Positions 31,600 to 39,939 of a DNA stretch of 46,571 nt are shown here, piece by piece. The notes under the pieces were generated by a model. The model worked only from the letters and a program-made list of their open reading frames with translations. It did not search any database and was not told the origin of the DNA. The translations under genes were made by a program, and so were the position numbers. The first letter of the stretch is position 1. Each line of letters opens with the position of its first letter. The DNA is from Chthonomonas sp. UBA6659 (lineage in GTDB: Bacteria > Armatimonadota > Fimbriimonadia > Fimbriimonadales > Fimbriimonadaceae): the NCBI GenBank assembly GCA_002455425.1, contig DKKT01000066.1:10941-57511 (forward strand), in the 5' to 3' direction.

Positions 31600-33045
31600 A
31601 TGTTCCGACTGACCTCCGATCCGATCGTTCCCACGCACCGCAGCGATGACCAAGCGGGGGCGTTCGTGACCTTCAAGGGTCGCGTCCGAAGCCGCAACGG
31701 GGGCCGCACAGTCCTCCGACTCGAGTACGAAGCCTACGCGGAGATGGCGCTGACCGAAGGCAACGCGATGGTCGGCGAGGCGATCGAGCGCTTCGGGCTC
31801 GTCGACGCCGAGATCGTGCACCGGATCGGCCTTCTCGAAGTCGGGGACACCGCGGTGTGGGTCGAGGTCGCCGCACCCCATCGACGCGAGGCCTTTGCCG
31901 CAGCGGAATGGTTGGTCGACCAGCTCAAGTGGCGCGTTCCGATCTGGAAGCGCGAGATCTATGCCGAGGGAGACTCCGGGTGGATCGGGGCCGACGCCCC
32001 TCCCGGGGGAGGGAAGTTCGAAGTCGAGTTTGGACGGCGAATGACTTGCCTCCACGAGGTCGGCGAGGCCGGGGCTCGGCTTCTCGGCGAAGCAAGGGTG
32101 CTGATCGTCGGAGTCGGCGGCTTGGCGGTCGGTGCCCTTCCGGCCTTGGTCGGTGCCGGGATCGGAACGATCGGACTTGTCGACCCCGATGAAGTCGAGA
32201 CTTCCAACCTCCACCGACAGACGCTGTTTGCGGCCGCCGACGTCGGTCGCGGGAAGGTCGAGCGGGCCGCGGCTTTCGCCACCAGGCTCCGCCCCGGGAT
32301 GCGCGTCGAGACGTTTCCGCACGCACTCGAGGCTACGAACGCTGACGCCCTCATCCGAGCGTACGATTGGATCGTCGATGGGACCGACTCCTTCGCCGCG
32401 AAGCGGCTTCTGAACGCGGTCTGTCGCCGACACCGAAAGCCCCTCGTCACGGCGAGCGTCCATCGCTGGGAAGGCCAGATCATGACGGTCATGCCCGACG
32501 GGCCGTGCCTCGCGTGCCTGTTTCCCCAGTCGCCGCCCGAGGGCTGCGTCGGGACGTGCGCCGAAGAAGGCGTCTACGGAGGGCTTGTCGGGCTCGTCGG
32601 CAGCCTACAGGCGACGGAAGTGGTCAAGGGGATTCTGGGGATGTCGATTCTGGATCGGGAAGTCCTGCTGGTGGACCTCCGCACGTCGGACGTCACGCGC
32701 TTGGCACGGACTTCTCGTCCCGATTGCGAAGGATGTCGGGGAGAACTGCCGGGGTCGGACGATCCCCTCGAGGTCAGTCGGCTGGAGCAAGCGGCGTCGC
32801 GGTTCGGTGCGTACCGCGTCGTCGACATTCGGGAGGTCGGCGAACGGCCGGCGCTGGCGGTGCCGCACTTGCACATTCCGATGAGCCGCTTCGATCCACC
32901 TTCGGGCCCGATGGTGCTCGTGTGTGCTCACGGGGTTCGCAGTTTGGTCCTTGCGGCCGAGTTGGCTTCGCTGGGGATCCCGGCCGTCTCGTTGCGGGGC
33001 GGGGTGTCCGCGCACCCGGAGCTTGCCGATGCCGGGCCTGGATAG
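31600..33045 (+). CDS. MoaE - MoeB - rhodanese triple fusion
   Basis: 481 residues from the ATG at 31600; a GTG at 31591 overlapping moaD is also possible. Residues ~1-135 are MoaE, with K110 and K117 (KWRVPIWK) matching the active-site lysine pair seven residues apart. Residues ~145-385 are a MoeB/ThiF E1-like domain: GVGGL at 171-175, LVDPDEVETSNLHRQ, the adenylation motif DGTDSF, and zinc cysteine pairs CLAC and CEGC. Residues ~395-481 are a rhodanese domain with active-site C442 (CAHGVRS). One chain thus holds the MoaD-activating enzyme, a sulfur donor and the large synthase subunit. MoaE-MoeB joined to rhodanese is an uncommon layout. Confidence 0.93.
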   Translation: MFRLTSDPIVPTHRSDDQAGAFVTFKGRVRSRNGGRTVLRLEYEAYAEMALTEGNAMVGEAIERFGLVDAEIVHRIGLLEVGDTAVWVEVAAPHRREAFAAAEWLVDQLKWRVPIWKREIYAEGDSGWIGADAPPGGGKFEVEFGRRMTCLHEVGEAGARLLGEARVLIVGVGGLAVGALPALVGAGIGTIGLVDPDEVETSNLHRQTLFAAADVGRGKVERAAAFATRLRPGMRVETFPHALEATNADALIRAYDWIVDGTDSFAAKRLLNAVCRRHRKPLVTASVHRWEGQIMTVMPDGPCLACLFPQSPPEGCVGTCAEEGVYGGLVGLVGSLQATEVVKGILGMSILDREVLLVDLRTSDVTRLARTSRPDCEGCRGELPGSDDPLEVSRLEQAASRFGAYRVVDIREVGERPALAVPHLHIPMSRFDPPSGPMVLVCAHGVRSLVLAAELASLGIPAVSLRGGVSAHPELADAGPG

Positions 33046-33766
33046 TCCCGTTCTCCTCTTCGGGATCGGGTTTGTCGCGTTTGCTTACAGCATGGTCGGT
33101 CACGGCGGGGCCTCCGGGTACCTGGCGTTGCTTGCGATCCTCGCGGTTCCGCCGCGGCCGTCGGCGGTATTGGCCCTCGTCCTGAATCTCGTCGTGGCAT
33201 CGGTGGCTTTGACGCTCTTCCAGCGTGCGCGCCATCTGGATTGGAAGCTCGTCGCGCCGTTTCTGATCGGCTCGGTGCCGCTCGCCTTCGTCGGGGGCTT
33301 GATCAAGCCTTCAGGCCACGTCCACGAGTGGGTTCTGGCCGCGGTTCTGGCCTATGCCGGGGCCGTGATGCTCGTCGCGCCCCCTCGCTCCGAGCGGGCT
33401 CCGGCACAACCCGGTCCCGGGCTGGCGATTGCGGTCGGCTGTGTCATCGGGCTTGTCAGCGGCTTCGTCGGAGTCGGCGGCGGCATCTTCCTCAGTCCAC
33501 TCCTGATCCTCGCTGGCTGGGCGGATGCCAAGAAAGCAGCAGCCGCGGCGGCGGTGCTCATCGTCTTGAACTCGGCGGCCGGCTTGCTCGCCCGAGGCAG
33601 CATGACGTTCGCCTCGATCGAGGCGTTCTGGCCGGCCCTGGCGGTCGGTGTCGTCGGGGCGACGTTGGGATCGTGGCTAGGATCACACCGATTGCCGCCG
33701 CTGGCACTTCGCCGCTGTCTCGGGGTGGTGCTCTTGGTCGCGGTCGTAAAGATCATCGTCACGTGA
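33029..33766 (+). CDS. TauE/SafE family anion permease
   Basis: 245 residues from the ATG at 33029, overlapping the previous gene by 17 bases in another frame. About eight membrane helices arranged as two similar halves; the motif GLVSGFVGVGGGIFLSPLLIL near the middle is the family hallmark, and GHGGASGYLALLAIL is its counterpart in the first half. Family members move sulfite, sulfoacetate or other oxyanions. Its place inside a Moco/Mo-enzyme operon suggests a role for an oxyanion linked to the Mo enzyme or to sulfur transfer (inference). Confidence 0.88.
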   Translation: MPGLDSPVLLFGIGFVAFAYSMVGHGGASGYLALLAILAVPPRPSAVLALVLNLVVASVALTLFQRARHLDWKLVAPFLIGSVPLAFVGGLIKPSGHVHEWVLAAVLAYAGAVMLVAPPRSERAPAQPGPGLAIAVGCVIGLVSGFVGVGGGIFLSPLLILAGWADAKKAAAAAAVLIVLNSAAGLLARGSMTFASIEAFWPALAVGVVGATLGSWLGSHRLPPLALRRCLGVVLLVAVVKIIVT

Positions 33767-33819
33767 CGGATATGATCGCGGTCATTGTCCCGGCTGCAGT
33801 CGGGGACGACAATGCCGGT

Positions 33820-36255
33820 ATGGCCACTCGATTCTCGGTACCGGGCCGCAGGGGCTCGCAAGCAGCCCCTGGCGAAGCCCGGGTTGTTCGCACCACGGAT
33901 AGCCCCAACTGCACCGGAGCTTGCGGATGGCTCGCGACGGTCGTCGACGACGTCATCGTCGACTTGAAACCGGCGGCGGACTACCCATGCGAGGAGTACA
34001 ACCCGAGGGGATGTCTGCGGGGTATGTCGATGACCCACATGATCTACGGTCCCGACCGCGTGAAGAAGCCGCTGATACGGGTCGGGGAACGAGGGGAGGG
34101 CAAATGGAAAGAGGCGACCTGGGATGAGGCCCTCGATTACATCGCCTCGAAGATGATCCACATCCGCGACACCTTCGGGCCCGAGAGCATGCTCCTGTTC
34201 AATCAGGTCGTCGGCACCGGGTATGTCCAGAAGGGGGCGCAGGTTCGCATGGCGGCCTTGCTCGGTATGAGCTTCGCCACCGCCTACGACTTCAACGGCG
34301 ACATCTCGATGGGCTTCACACACACGATGGGGATCGACTGCGTCGAGTGTGAGACGAAAAGCTGGGGTCACGCCAAAACCGCGATTCTCTGGTCGAGCAA
34401 TGTTTTCCAGACCCGGATCCCCGACGCCCAGTTCCTGACGCGCGTGGCCAAACAGCGGAACAACTGCAAGATCATCGTCATCGATCCCCGCTGCAGTCAG
34501 ACGGCGAAAGGTGCCGACTTGTGGGTGCCGATCCACCCCGGAACCGACGGCCTCCTCGCGCTTTCGATGTGCTATGTCGTCCTCGAGAACGGCTGGGTGG
34601 ACTGGGAGTTCCTGCGGACTTTCACCGACCTCACCACGCTCGTCCGTGAAGACAACGGACAACGACTTCGAGCCTCGGATGTGGGCCAGGGAACGGACAT
34701 GGAGTTCATGGTCTGGGACGAATCGAGCGACCAACTCGTCAAACTACCGACCGAGACGCTGCTTCAGCCCAAAGAGTGGCGGCCAGCCTTCCGTGGCGCG
34801 CGCACGGTCATCATCGACGGCGAGTCGGTCAAGGTGAGACCCGTATTCGAGATCATCGAGGACCATGTGATGCGCGACATCTACAAGCCAGAACATGTCG
34901 CCTCTCAGACCGATGTGCCAGCGGCAACGATCCGGGAGATCGCCCAAGACTATGCGCTTTCGCGCCCAAGCTCGATTATCATTGGGATGGGCGTCAATCA
35001 TCGACTCCACGGCGATCTCACCATTCGGTCCATCTTATTGCTGTCGGCGTTGGTCGGAGCGCATGGGAAGCCCGGCGAGTCGATCAGCATCTACTCCGGA
35101 CAGCATCACTTCCGACTCGATGTCAGTTCCTGGTGGTTCCCCAATGGCAAGCGGCCGAACGGGGTGCCGATGCACTATTTCGTTCTCGGGCAGCCGACTG
35201 CGACCATCAACCCGAAGATCAAGTTTCCCAAGAACGGGTTCAAGGCACTGTTTGTGTCTCACGGCAATCCGCTGGTCACCGAGTTTTCGGGACCTCTGAA
35301 GGAGGCGATCGACCAACTCGAGCTGTTCGTGACGATCGACTTTTCGATGTCGCCGACGTGCGAGTACAGCGATGTCGTTCTGCCCGCCCCGACGTTCTGG
35401 GAGAAGCAGGAGCTGGTCGGCACGTCGTGTCACCCCTACCTGCAGATCCAACAGGCGGTCGTAAGCCCTCAATATGACAGCCGGACCGAGCTCTGGATGG
35501 TTCAGGAGCTCATGCGCAGAGTCGCTCCCGAGCTGTTCCCACAAGTGGACTTCACCGAGGAGGAGATCATCGACCTTCTTCTTGCGAACGGGGGCAAGGA
35601 GACCGACGGGATTACGTTTGACCAGTTGGTGGAAGGACCCGTGCGTTTGAAGGTCCATGATCCCGAGGTCGGTTGTGATGAGCAATTCCTCGAGCATAAG
35701 CCCTTCCCGCCGCGGGCGTACCCCTTCCCGGAGGGCGCGCAGCGCGAGTTCCTCAAGACCGGTCGCATGGAGTTCTACAAAGAGGAGCCGATCTTCCGCG
35801 AAATCGGAGAAGCGATCCCGATCTACAAGCCGGCCTTTGAACACCTCCCGCCCGAGGATCAGAGACTGCCCCTCTCGATCGTGACACCGCACAGCAAGTG
35901 GCGGGTTCACTCGACGCACTCGAACAACCGCGTCCTCTTGAACCTGAATCGGAAACCGGTCGTCGAGATCAATCCGATCGATGCGATGAAGCGTGGGATT
36001 CGGGACGGCGACGCGGTCGAAATCTTCAATCACAACGGGTCCTACAAGTTGTGGGCGCTGCTCACCGAGACGATCAAGCCGGGGGTGCTCTGTGTGGACC
36101 ACGGCTGGTGGGATCGGTATCTCGGCGGAGGAAAGTACCATTCGGTGCATACTCACCAAAAGGTAAAACCAACCCACGAGAACTACTATCTGCCCGCCGT
36201 CTACGCACCAGGTCAGCACTGGAAGGACACTCGGGTCGAAATCCGCAAAGCCTGA
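33820..36255 (+). CDS. NarG-related Mo-bisMGD oxidoreductase, catalytic subunit
   Basis: 811 residues from the ATG at 33820; an ATG at 33772 is also open. No Tat motif is visible. DMSO-reductase-family enzyme, closest in motifs to the NarG branch (type II): VRTTDSPNCTGACGW and EEYNPRGCLRGMS align with the FS0 region of NarG, giving C31, C35 and C65, with D27 where NarG has its His ligand. YDFNGDIS puts D161 at the Mo-ligand Asp of NarG, followed by ILWSSNVFQTRIPDAQF. The C-terminal MGD-binding domain is at ~690-811. It is shorter than NarG (about 1,250) and nearer SerA/DdhA size. The substrate is unknown; nitrate/nitrite or another oxyanion is possible. No NarJ-like chaperone is nearby. Confidence 0.88.
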   Translation: MATRFSVPGRRGSQAAPGEARVVRTTDSPNCTGACGWLATVVDDVIVDLKPAADYPCEEYNPRGCLRGMSMTHMIYGPDRVKKPLIRVGERGEGKWKEATWDEALDYIASKMIHIRDTFGPESMLLFNQVVGTGYVQKGAQVRMAALLGMSFATAYDFNGDISMGFTHTMGIDCVECETKSWGHAKTAILWSSNVFQTRIPDAQFLTRVAKQRNNCKIIVIDPRCSQTAKGADLWVPIHPGTDGLLALSMCYVVLENGWVDWEFLRTFTDLTTLVREDNGQRLRASDVGQGTDMEFMVWDESSDQLVKLPTETLLQPKEWRPAFRGARTVIIDGESVKVRPVFEIIEDHVMRDIYKPEHVASQTDVPAATIREIAQDYALSRPSSIIIGMGVNHRLHGDLTIRSILLLSALVGAHGKPGESISIYSGQHHFRLDVSSWWFPNGKRPNGVPMHYFVLGQPTATINPKIKFPKNGFKALFVSHGNPLVTEFSGPLKEAIDQLELFVTIDFSMSPTCEYSDVVLPAPTFWEKQELVGTSCHPYLQIQQAVVSPQYDSRTELWMVQELMRRVAPELFPQVDFTEEEIIDLLLANGGKETDGITFDQLVEGPVRLKVHDPEVGCDEQFLEHKPFPPRAYPFPEGAQREFLKTGRMEFYKEEPIFREIGEAIPIYKPAFEHLPPEDQRLPLSIVTPHSKWRVHSTHSNNRVLLNLNRKPVVEINPIDAMKRGIRDGDAVEIFNHNGSYKLWALLTETIKPGVLCVDHGWWDRYLGGGKYHSVHTHQKVKPTHENYYLPAVYAPGQHWKDTRVEIRKA

Positions 36256-36356
36256 GTCACCTCTCCGCCCTGCGATGCAACACAATGGCGATCGCGGGGC
36301 GGTTCGCGCGTCCTCACCGTGCGAGTTCCACCGACTGAGCACATTGGTGCCACCCT

Positions 36357-37094
36357 ATGACCTCGGTCATAGCACGCCACCAAGAACTCGACGACAATCC
36401 CAGCATGGCTCGGATGTCCATGCTTATCGACCTCACGCGGTGTATCGGCTGCGACGCCTGCACGGTCGCCTGCAAGCAGGAAAACGGGACTCCGTTCGAC
36501 GTCTTCTTCGCCCGTGTCCTCAATGTAGAAGCCGGCGATTACCCCGACGTCATGCGGCTGTACATCCCCGTCCTGTGCAACCACTGTGAAGACCCGCCCT
36601 GTCTGAAGGCGTGTCCGAACAAGGCGATCGTCAAGCGCCAAGACGGGATTGTCCTGATCGATCAGGATCGATGCCGGGGCACCGGTGCGTGCGTGTCGGC
36701 GTGCCCGTACGGGAACATCATCCTTCAGAAGTCGGAGGCGTGGTACCTGAACCCCGACGAGCCTTACGAGCGCGACTTCGTCAAGCCGCGCCTCGCGTCC
36801 GGTGTGGCCCGCAAATGCACTTACTGTGCTCATCGGGTCGACGAGGGACTTGATCCGGCCTGCGTCGTGGCCTGCCCGACGACGGCGCGCATCTTCGGCG
36901 ATCTCGACGATTCGGAAAGTCGGATCAGCCGGTACATCGTCGAGGAAGGGAAGACAGGCCGCGTTCCGTTCAAGCTGTTGCCCGAAGCCGGTACCCAACC
37001 CAGTGGGATGTATCTCGGCCCAATGTCCGAGCAGGACGTCGCGACGTTGGGCCAAGCGGCCGAGCCCCCAGTGGCCGAGGAGGTGACCTTATGA
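36357..37094 (+). CDS. NarH/DmsB-like four-cluster iron-sulfur subunit
   Basis: 245 residues; ATG at 36357, or 36405 where homology starts. Four cysteine sets: CIGCDAC-x3-C (29-39), CNHCEDPPC-x3-C (74-86), CRGTGAC-x3-C (106-116), and CTYC...C-x3-C (154-173). In the third set the second cysteine is T109; in E. coli NarH the same place is Trp and the cluster is [3Fe-4S], so a [3Fe-4S] cluster is predicted here too. It carries electrons between the Mo subunit and the membrane haem subunit. The chain is about half NarH length (512), closer to DmsB. It overlaps the next gene by four bases (ATGA). Confidence 0.9.
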   Translation: MTSVIARHQELDDNPSMARMSMLIDLTRCIGCDACTVACKQENGTPFDVFFARVLNVEAGDYPDVMRLYIPVLCNHCEDPPCLKACPNKAIVKRQDGIVLIDQDRCRGTGACVSACPYGNIILQKSEAWYLNPDEPYERDFVKPRLASGVARKCTYCAHRVDEGLDPACVVACPTTARIFGDLDDSESRISRYIVEEGKTGRVPFKLLPEAGTQPSGMYLGPMSEQDVATLGQAAEPPVAEEVTL

Positions 37095-38227
37095 AGGCCG
37101 TTCGTGGTTGGTTCGGGATCCTGGCGCTTCTGTGCGCGATCATCCCGGCGCTGGCCCAGGAGCCGATGCCGACGAAGGACCTGTACTCGACAAGTTCCTG
37201 CGTCGGCTGTCATGGGATCAATGCCATGGGCGGCCTCGGCCCCCCGATCGCAAAAACCAAGCTCAGTGCCGAGGAATTCCTCCAGATCGTCCGCCATGGC
37301 AAAGGCATGATGCCGGCGACGCCGCCGGAACAGCTCAGCGACACGGACACTCAGTCGATGTACCGAGAGCTGGAGAACAAGGAGTGGAAACCGGCGGAAA
37401 TCCCGATTTCGTACAAGGTCGGCGCCCTCCTCACCACCCGCAACGTCGCGAAGATCTTCCTGGTCGTGTTCCTGTTCGCCGCCGTGTTCGGCGTGATCGG
37501 CTGGCTGCGATGGGTGCGACTCGCGGGCCTCAAGCAGATGAAGCCGGCGCTCCGGCGCTTCGGTTATGGAAGAGCCATCGGGGTCGCCCTCCAATCGTTG
37601 TTCGTGGATGGTTTCCTCGTCAAGTCGCTTTGGGACAAGAACAAGGCGAGATGGTTCGCCCATGGTCTGATGCTGTATGGGATGTGTGGGCTCGCTCTTG
37701 CCGACATCCTCATCCAGATATTCAATCCGACGCGGGCCGATTTGGCCCTCTCGGACCCTCTCAAGCTCTTCCCGATCATCTGTGGGTTCCTCGTCCTCTT
37801 GGGGGTCGTCTACGTGATGATCCGATACCGCAACGATGAGTTCATCGACAACGGATGGACCCTCGGTCGCGACTACCTCTTCGTGACACTCCTGTTCCAC
37901 ACCGTCCTGAGCGGGATCCTGACCCTTGCGATCAACCGGTCCACGTCTCATGGCTGGGTGATGCCGATCTACCTCTATCACCTCGTCTCGATCACCGCGC
38001 TGATCGTCTCGGCGCCGTTCACACGCTTCCAGCACGCGTGGGTCGTCCCGACGATGATCGCCCTGACCCGTGTCACCGAGGCGGTCGTGGCGGCCGGTGT
38101 CGACCTCGGCTTCGAACGCGAGCCCTCCCCTGGTCGCCATCACAAGTCCGAGCGCATTGCGATCGATGTCATCCAGCGTGTGGCTCCCGACCTCGCCGAC
38201 AAGGTGCGGCTCCGCTACTACCCCTAG
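37091..38227 (+). CDS. Cytochrome c - NarI-like cytochrome b fusion, membrane subunit
   Basis: 378 residues. An N-terminal signal or anchor (ILALLCAIIPALAQ) is followed by a small class I cytochrome c domain with C37-V-G-C40-H41 and a candidate axial Met in GKGMMPATP near 72. After one helix (~119-139) comes a NarI-like module of about five helices with candidate haem b histidines in ARWFAHGLM, LLFHTVL, YLYHLVS and RFQHAWVVP; PFTRFQHAW resembles the last ligand region of NarI. It would pass electrons between the Fe-S subunit, membrane haems b and a periplasmic haem c, with no separate soluble cytochrome needed. It overlaps the Fe-S gene and lies 8 bases before the Rieske gene. Confidence 0.87.
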   Translation: MKAVRGWFGILALLCAIIPALAQEPMPTKDLYSTSSCVGCHGINAMGGLGPPIAKTKLSAEEFLQIVRHGKGMMPATPPEQLSDTDTQSMYRELENKEWKPAEIPISYKVGALLTTRNVAKIFLVVFLFAAVFGVIGWLRWVRLAGLKQMKPALRRFGYGRAIGVALQSLFVDGFLVKSLWDKNKARWFAHGLMLYGMCGLALADILIQIFNPTRADLALSDPLKLFPIICGFLVLLGVVYVMIRYRNDEFIDNGWTLGRDYLFVTLLFHTVLSGILTLAINRSTSHGWVMPIYLYHLVSITALIVSAPFTRFQHAWVVPTMIALTRVTEAVVAAGVDLGFEREPSPGRHHKSERIAIDVIQRVAPDLADKVRLRYYP

Positions 38228-38235
38228 AGGCTTCC

Positions 38236-38742
38236 ATGGATCACGAAACTCAGCAACCCACGCCCCCCCTCGATGCCGAAGCGATGGCCCGTCGCAAGTT
38301 TCTGGGTCGCGTCGTCACCGTGCTCAACATTGCCGTCGTCGGCGTTCTCGCGGTACCGGCCGTCCAGTTCGCGGCAGCTCCCCTCAAGCACCGCCTGAAG
38401 GAAGAGTGGCTCGATGTCCTCGGCGATGACGAACTAGCCGAAGGCGAAACCCGCGAAGTCGCCTACACCGTCGCGGTCCAAGACGGCTATCAGAAGGTTG
38501 ACCGCAAGTACGTCGTCTATCTCAGCCGCCAAGACGGTGAGGTCAAGTGCTTCGATCCGGCGTGCACCCATTTGGGGTGCCGCGTGAAGTACCAGAGCGA
38601 CCAGCACCGATACTTCTGTCCTTGCCACGGAGGCGTCTTCGACGAGTCGGGCAAGGTGGTTTCCGGGCCTCCCCCGAAAGGCCTGATCCAGCATCCCGTC
38701 AAAGTCGAGGGCGGTCGCATCTACGTGAGCCGCATGGTGTAG
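38236..38742 (+). CDS. Rieske iron-sulfur protein (QcrA/PetC-like)
   Basis: 168 residues from the ATG at 38236. Tat-type N-terminal anchor ARRKFLGRVVTVLNIAVVGVLAVPAV (18-43). The Rieske [2Fe-2S] ligands are C110 and H112 (CTHLGC) and C128 and H131 (CPCHGG), with C115 and C130 forming the usual disulfide. The cluster domain faces the periplasm and takes electrons from quinol bound at cytochrome b. It is followed two bases later by the cytochrome b gene. Confidence 0.95.
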   Translation: MDHETQQPTPPLDAEAMARRKFLGRVVTVLNIAVVGVLAVPAVQFAAAPLKHRLKEEWLDVLGDDELAEGETREVAYTVAVQDGYQKVDRKYVVYLSRQDGEVKCFDPACTHLGCRVKYQSDQHRYFCPCHGGVFDESGKVVSGPPPKGLIQHPVKVEGGRIYVSRMV

Positions 38743-38744
38743 TC

Positions 38745-39935
38745 ATGATTCAAGAACCTCCCGAGTCGCGATCCCCCGAAACCCGCGAGCGTCCGATCAT
38801 CACGATGGTGCCTGACGTCGAGTCGGCCGATCAGCTCGCCCGCGAGCGTCCGGCGCTCCGAGACTGGATGGAACTACGCCTCGGATGGTGGGGCTTCGTT
38901 CGAAAGAACCTCGACGAACCCATGCCGCCCGGTGTCGGCTGGTGGCAGACCCTTGGCAACCTCCTTCTGACGATGCTCGTGTTCCAGTTCACGACAGGCG
39001 TGCTGATGGCGATGTACTACAGTCCGTCGCCCCAGAGCGCTTACCCCTCGGTGAAGCACATCACCGATACGGTCACGGCAGGATCGCTGATTCGTGGGCT
39101 CCACGTTTGGGGTTCGACCTGCATCGTGGTCGCGATGACGCTCCACACGCTGCGTGTGTTCTTCTGGGGTTCCTATAAGAAGCCGCGCGAGTTGACGTGG
39201 GTCGTCGGTGTGCTGATCTTCCAGGTGATGCTCGCGTTCTCCTTCACCGGCTACCTGTTGCCGTGGGACCAGAAAGCATTCTGGGCGACGGTCGTCGGGA
39301 CCCGCATCGCAGCCACGATCCCCTTCGTGGGGCAGGACCTTCTCGTCCTGATCCGGGGCGGCGACGAGGTCGGCGCACTCACACTGACCCGCTTCTACGC
39401 GATCCACGTGATGATCTTGCCCGCCGCGCTCATGGCTCTGATCGGGATTCACCTGTACCTGGTGCGTCGCCATCACATCGCCGGCCCTGTCATTCCCCAG
39501 AAGGGCGCGCCTCAGCCGTTCTTCCCGAATCAGCTCTTCAGAGACGTGATCGTCGTGATCATCGGGATCGGTGCGATGTTCGCACTCGCCCTGCTCTTCC
39601 CGCCGGGCCTGGAAGCGCCCGCCGATCCGGCCGGGACCGACTTCACCCCGCGCCCAGAGTGGTACTTCCTGGGGCTCTATGAACTCCTCAAGATCATGCC
39701 GGCGGGCTGGGAACTGGTCGCGACGACCATCGTCCCGGGGATCGTAACGATCGGGATGCTGTTCCTGCCCTGGTTGGACCGGTCGCGGTCACGGCACCCG
39801 GCCAAACGCGGCTGGACGATCCTCCTCGGGACGTTCGTGATCCTCATGATCGGCCTGATGACCCTTAAAGGGATTCTCGAGACGCCACCGCACAGCGCTC
39901 ACTCGGCACCGGCCGAGCAGCATGCTCGGCACTGA
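38745..39935 (+). CDS. Cytochrome b of a Rieske/cytochrome b complex, b6-type with fused subunit IV
   Basis: 396 residues. The N-terminal cytochrome b core has haem pairs H120/H134 and H221/H236; the second pair is 15 residues apart, as in cytochrome b6, rather than 14 as in bc1 cytochrome b. The PEWY quinol-site motif (RPEWYFLGLYELLK) sits near 305, followed by three further helices, so the subunit IV part is fused. The N-terminal ~45 residues are a hydrophilic extension. With the Rieske protein upstream it forms the quinol-oxidising core; the cytochrome c role may be filled by the fusion protein at 37091-38227. Last gene of the block. Confidence 0.94.
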   Translation: MIQEPPESRSPETRERPIITMVPDVESADQLARERPALRDWMELRLGWWGFVRKNLDEPMPPGVGWWQTLGNLLLTMLVFQFTTGVLMAMYYSPSPQSAYPSVKHITDTVTAGSLIRGLHVWGSTCIVVAMTLHTLRVFFWGSYKKPRELTWVVGVLIFQVMLAFSFTGYLLPWDQKAFWATVVGTRIAATIPFVGQDLLVLIRGGDEVGALTLTRFYAIHVMILPAALMALIGIHLYLVRRHHIAGPVIPQKGAPQPFFPNQLFRDVIVVIIGIGAMFALALLFPPGLEAPADPAGTDFTPRPEWYFLGLYELLKIMPAGWELVATTIVPGIVTIGMLFLPWLDRSRSRHPAKRGWTILLGTFVILMIGLMTLKGILETPPHSAHSAPAEQHARH

Positions 39936-39939
39936 CGCC

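Noticed and set aside
35035..36342. Minus-strand open frame (435 codons) within the Mo-enzyme gene
   Set aside because: Antisense to a protein with conserved cofactor-binding motifs; no recognisable domain.
33820..38227. Canonical narGHJI nitrate reductase
   Set aside because: No narJ, the catalytic subunit is about 400 residues short of NarG, the Fe-S subunit is half the length of NarH, and the gamma-like subunit is fused to cytochrome c.
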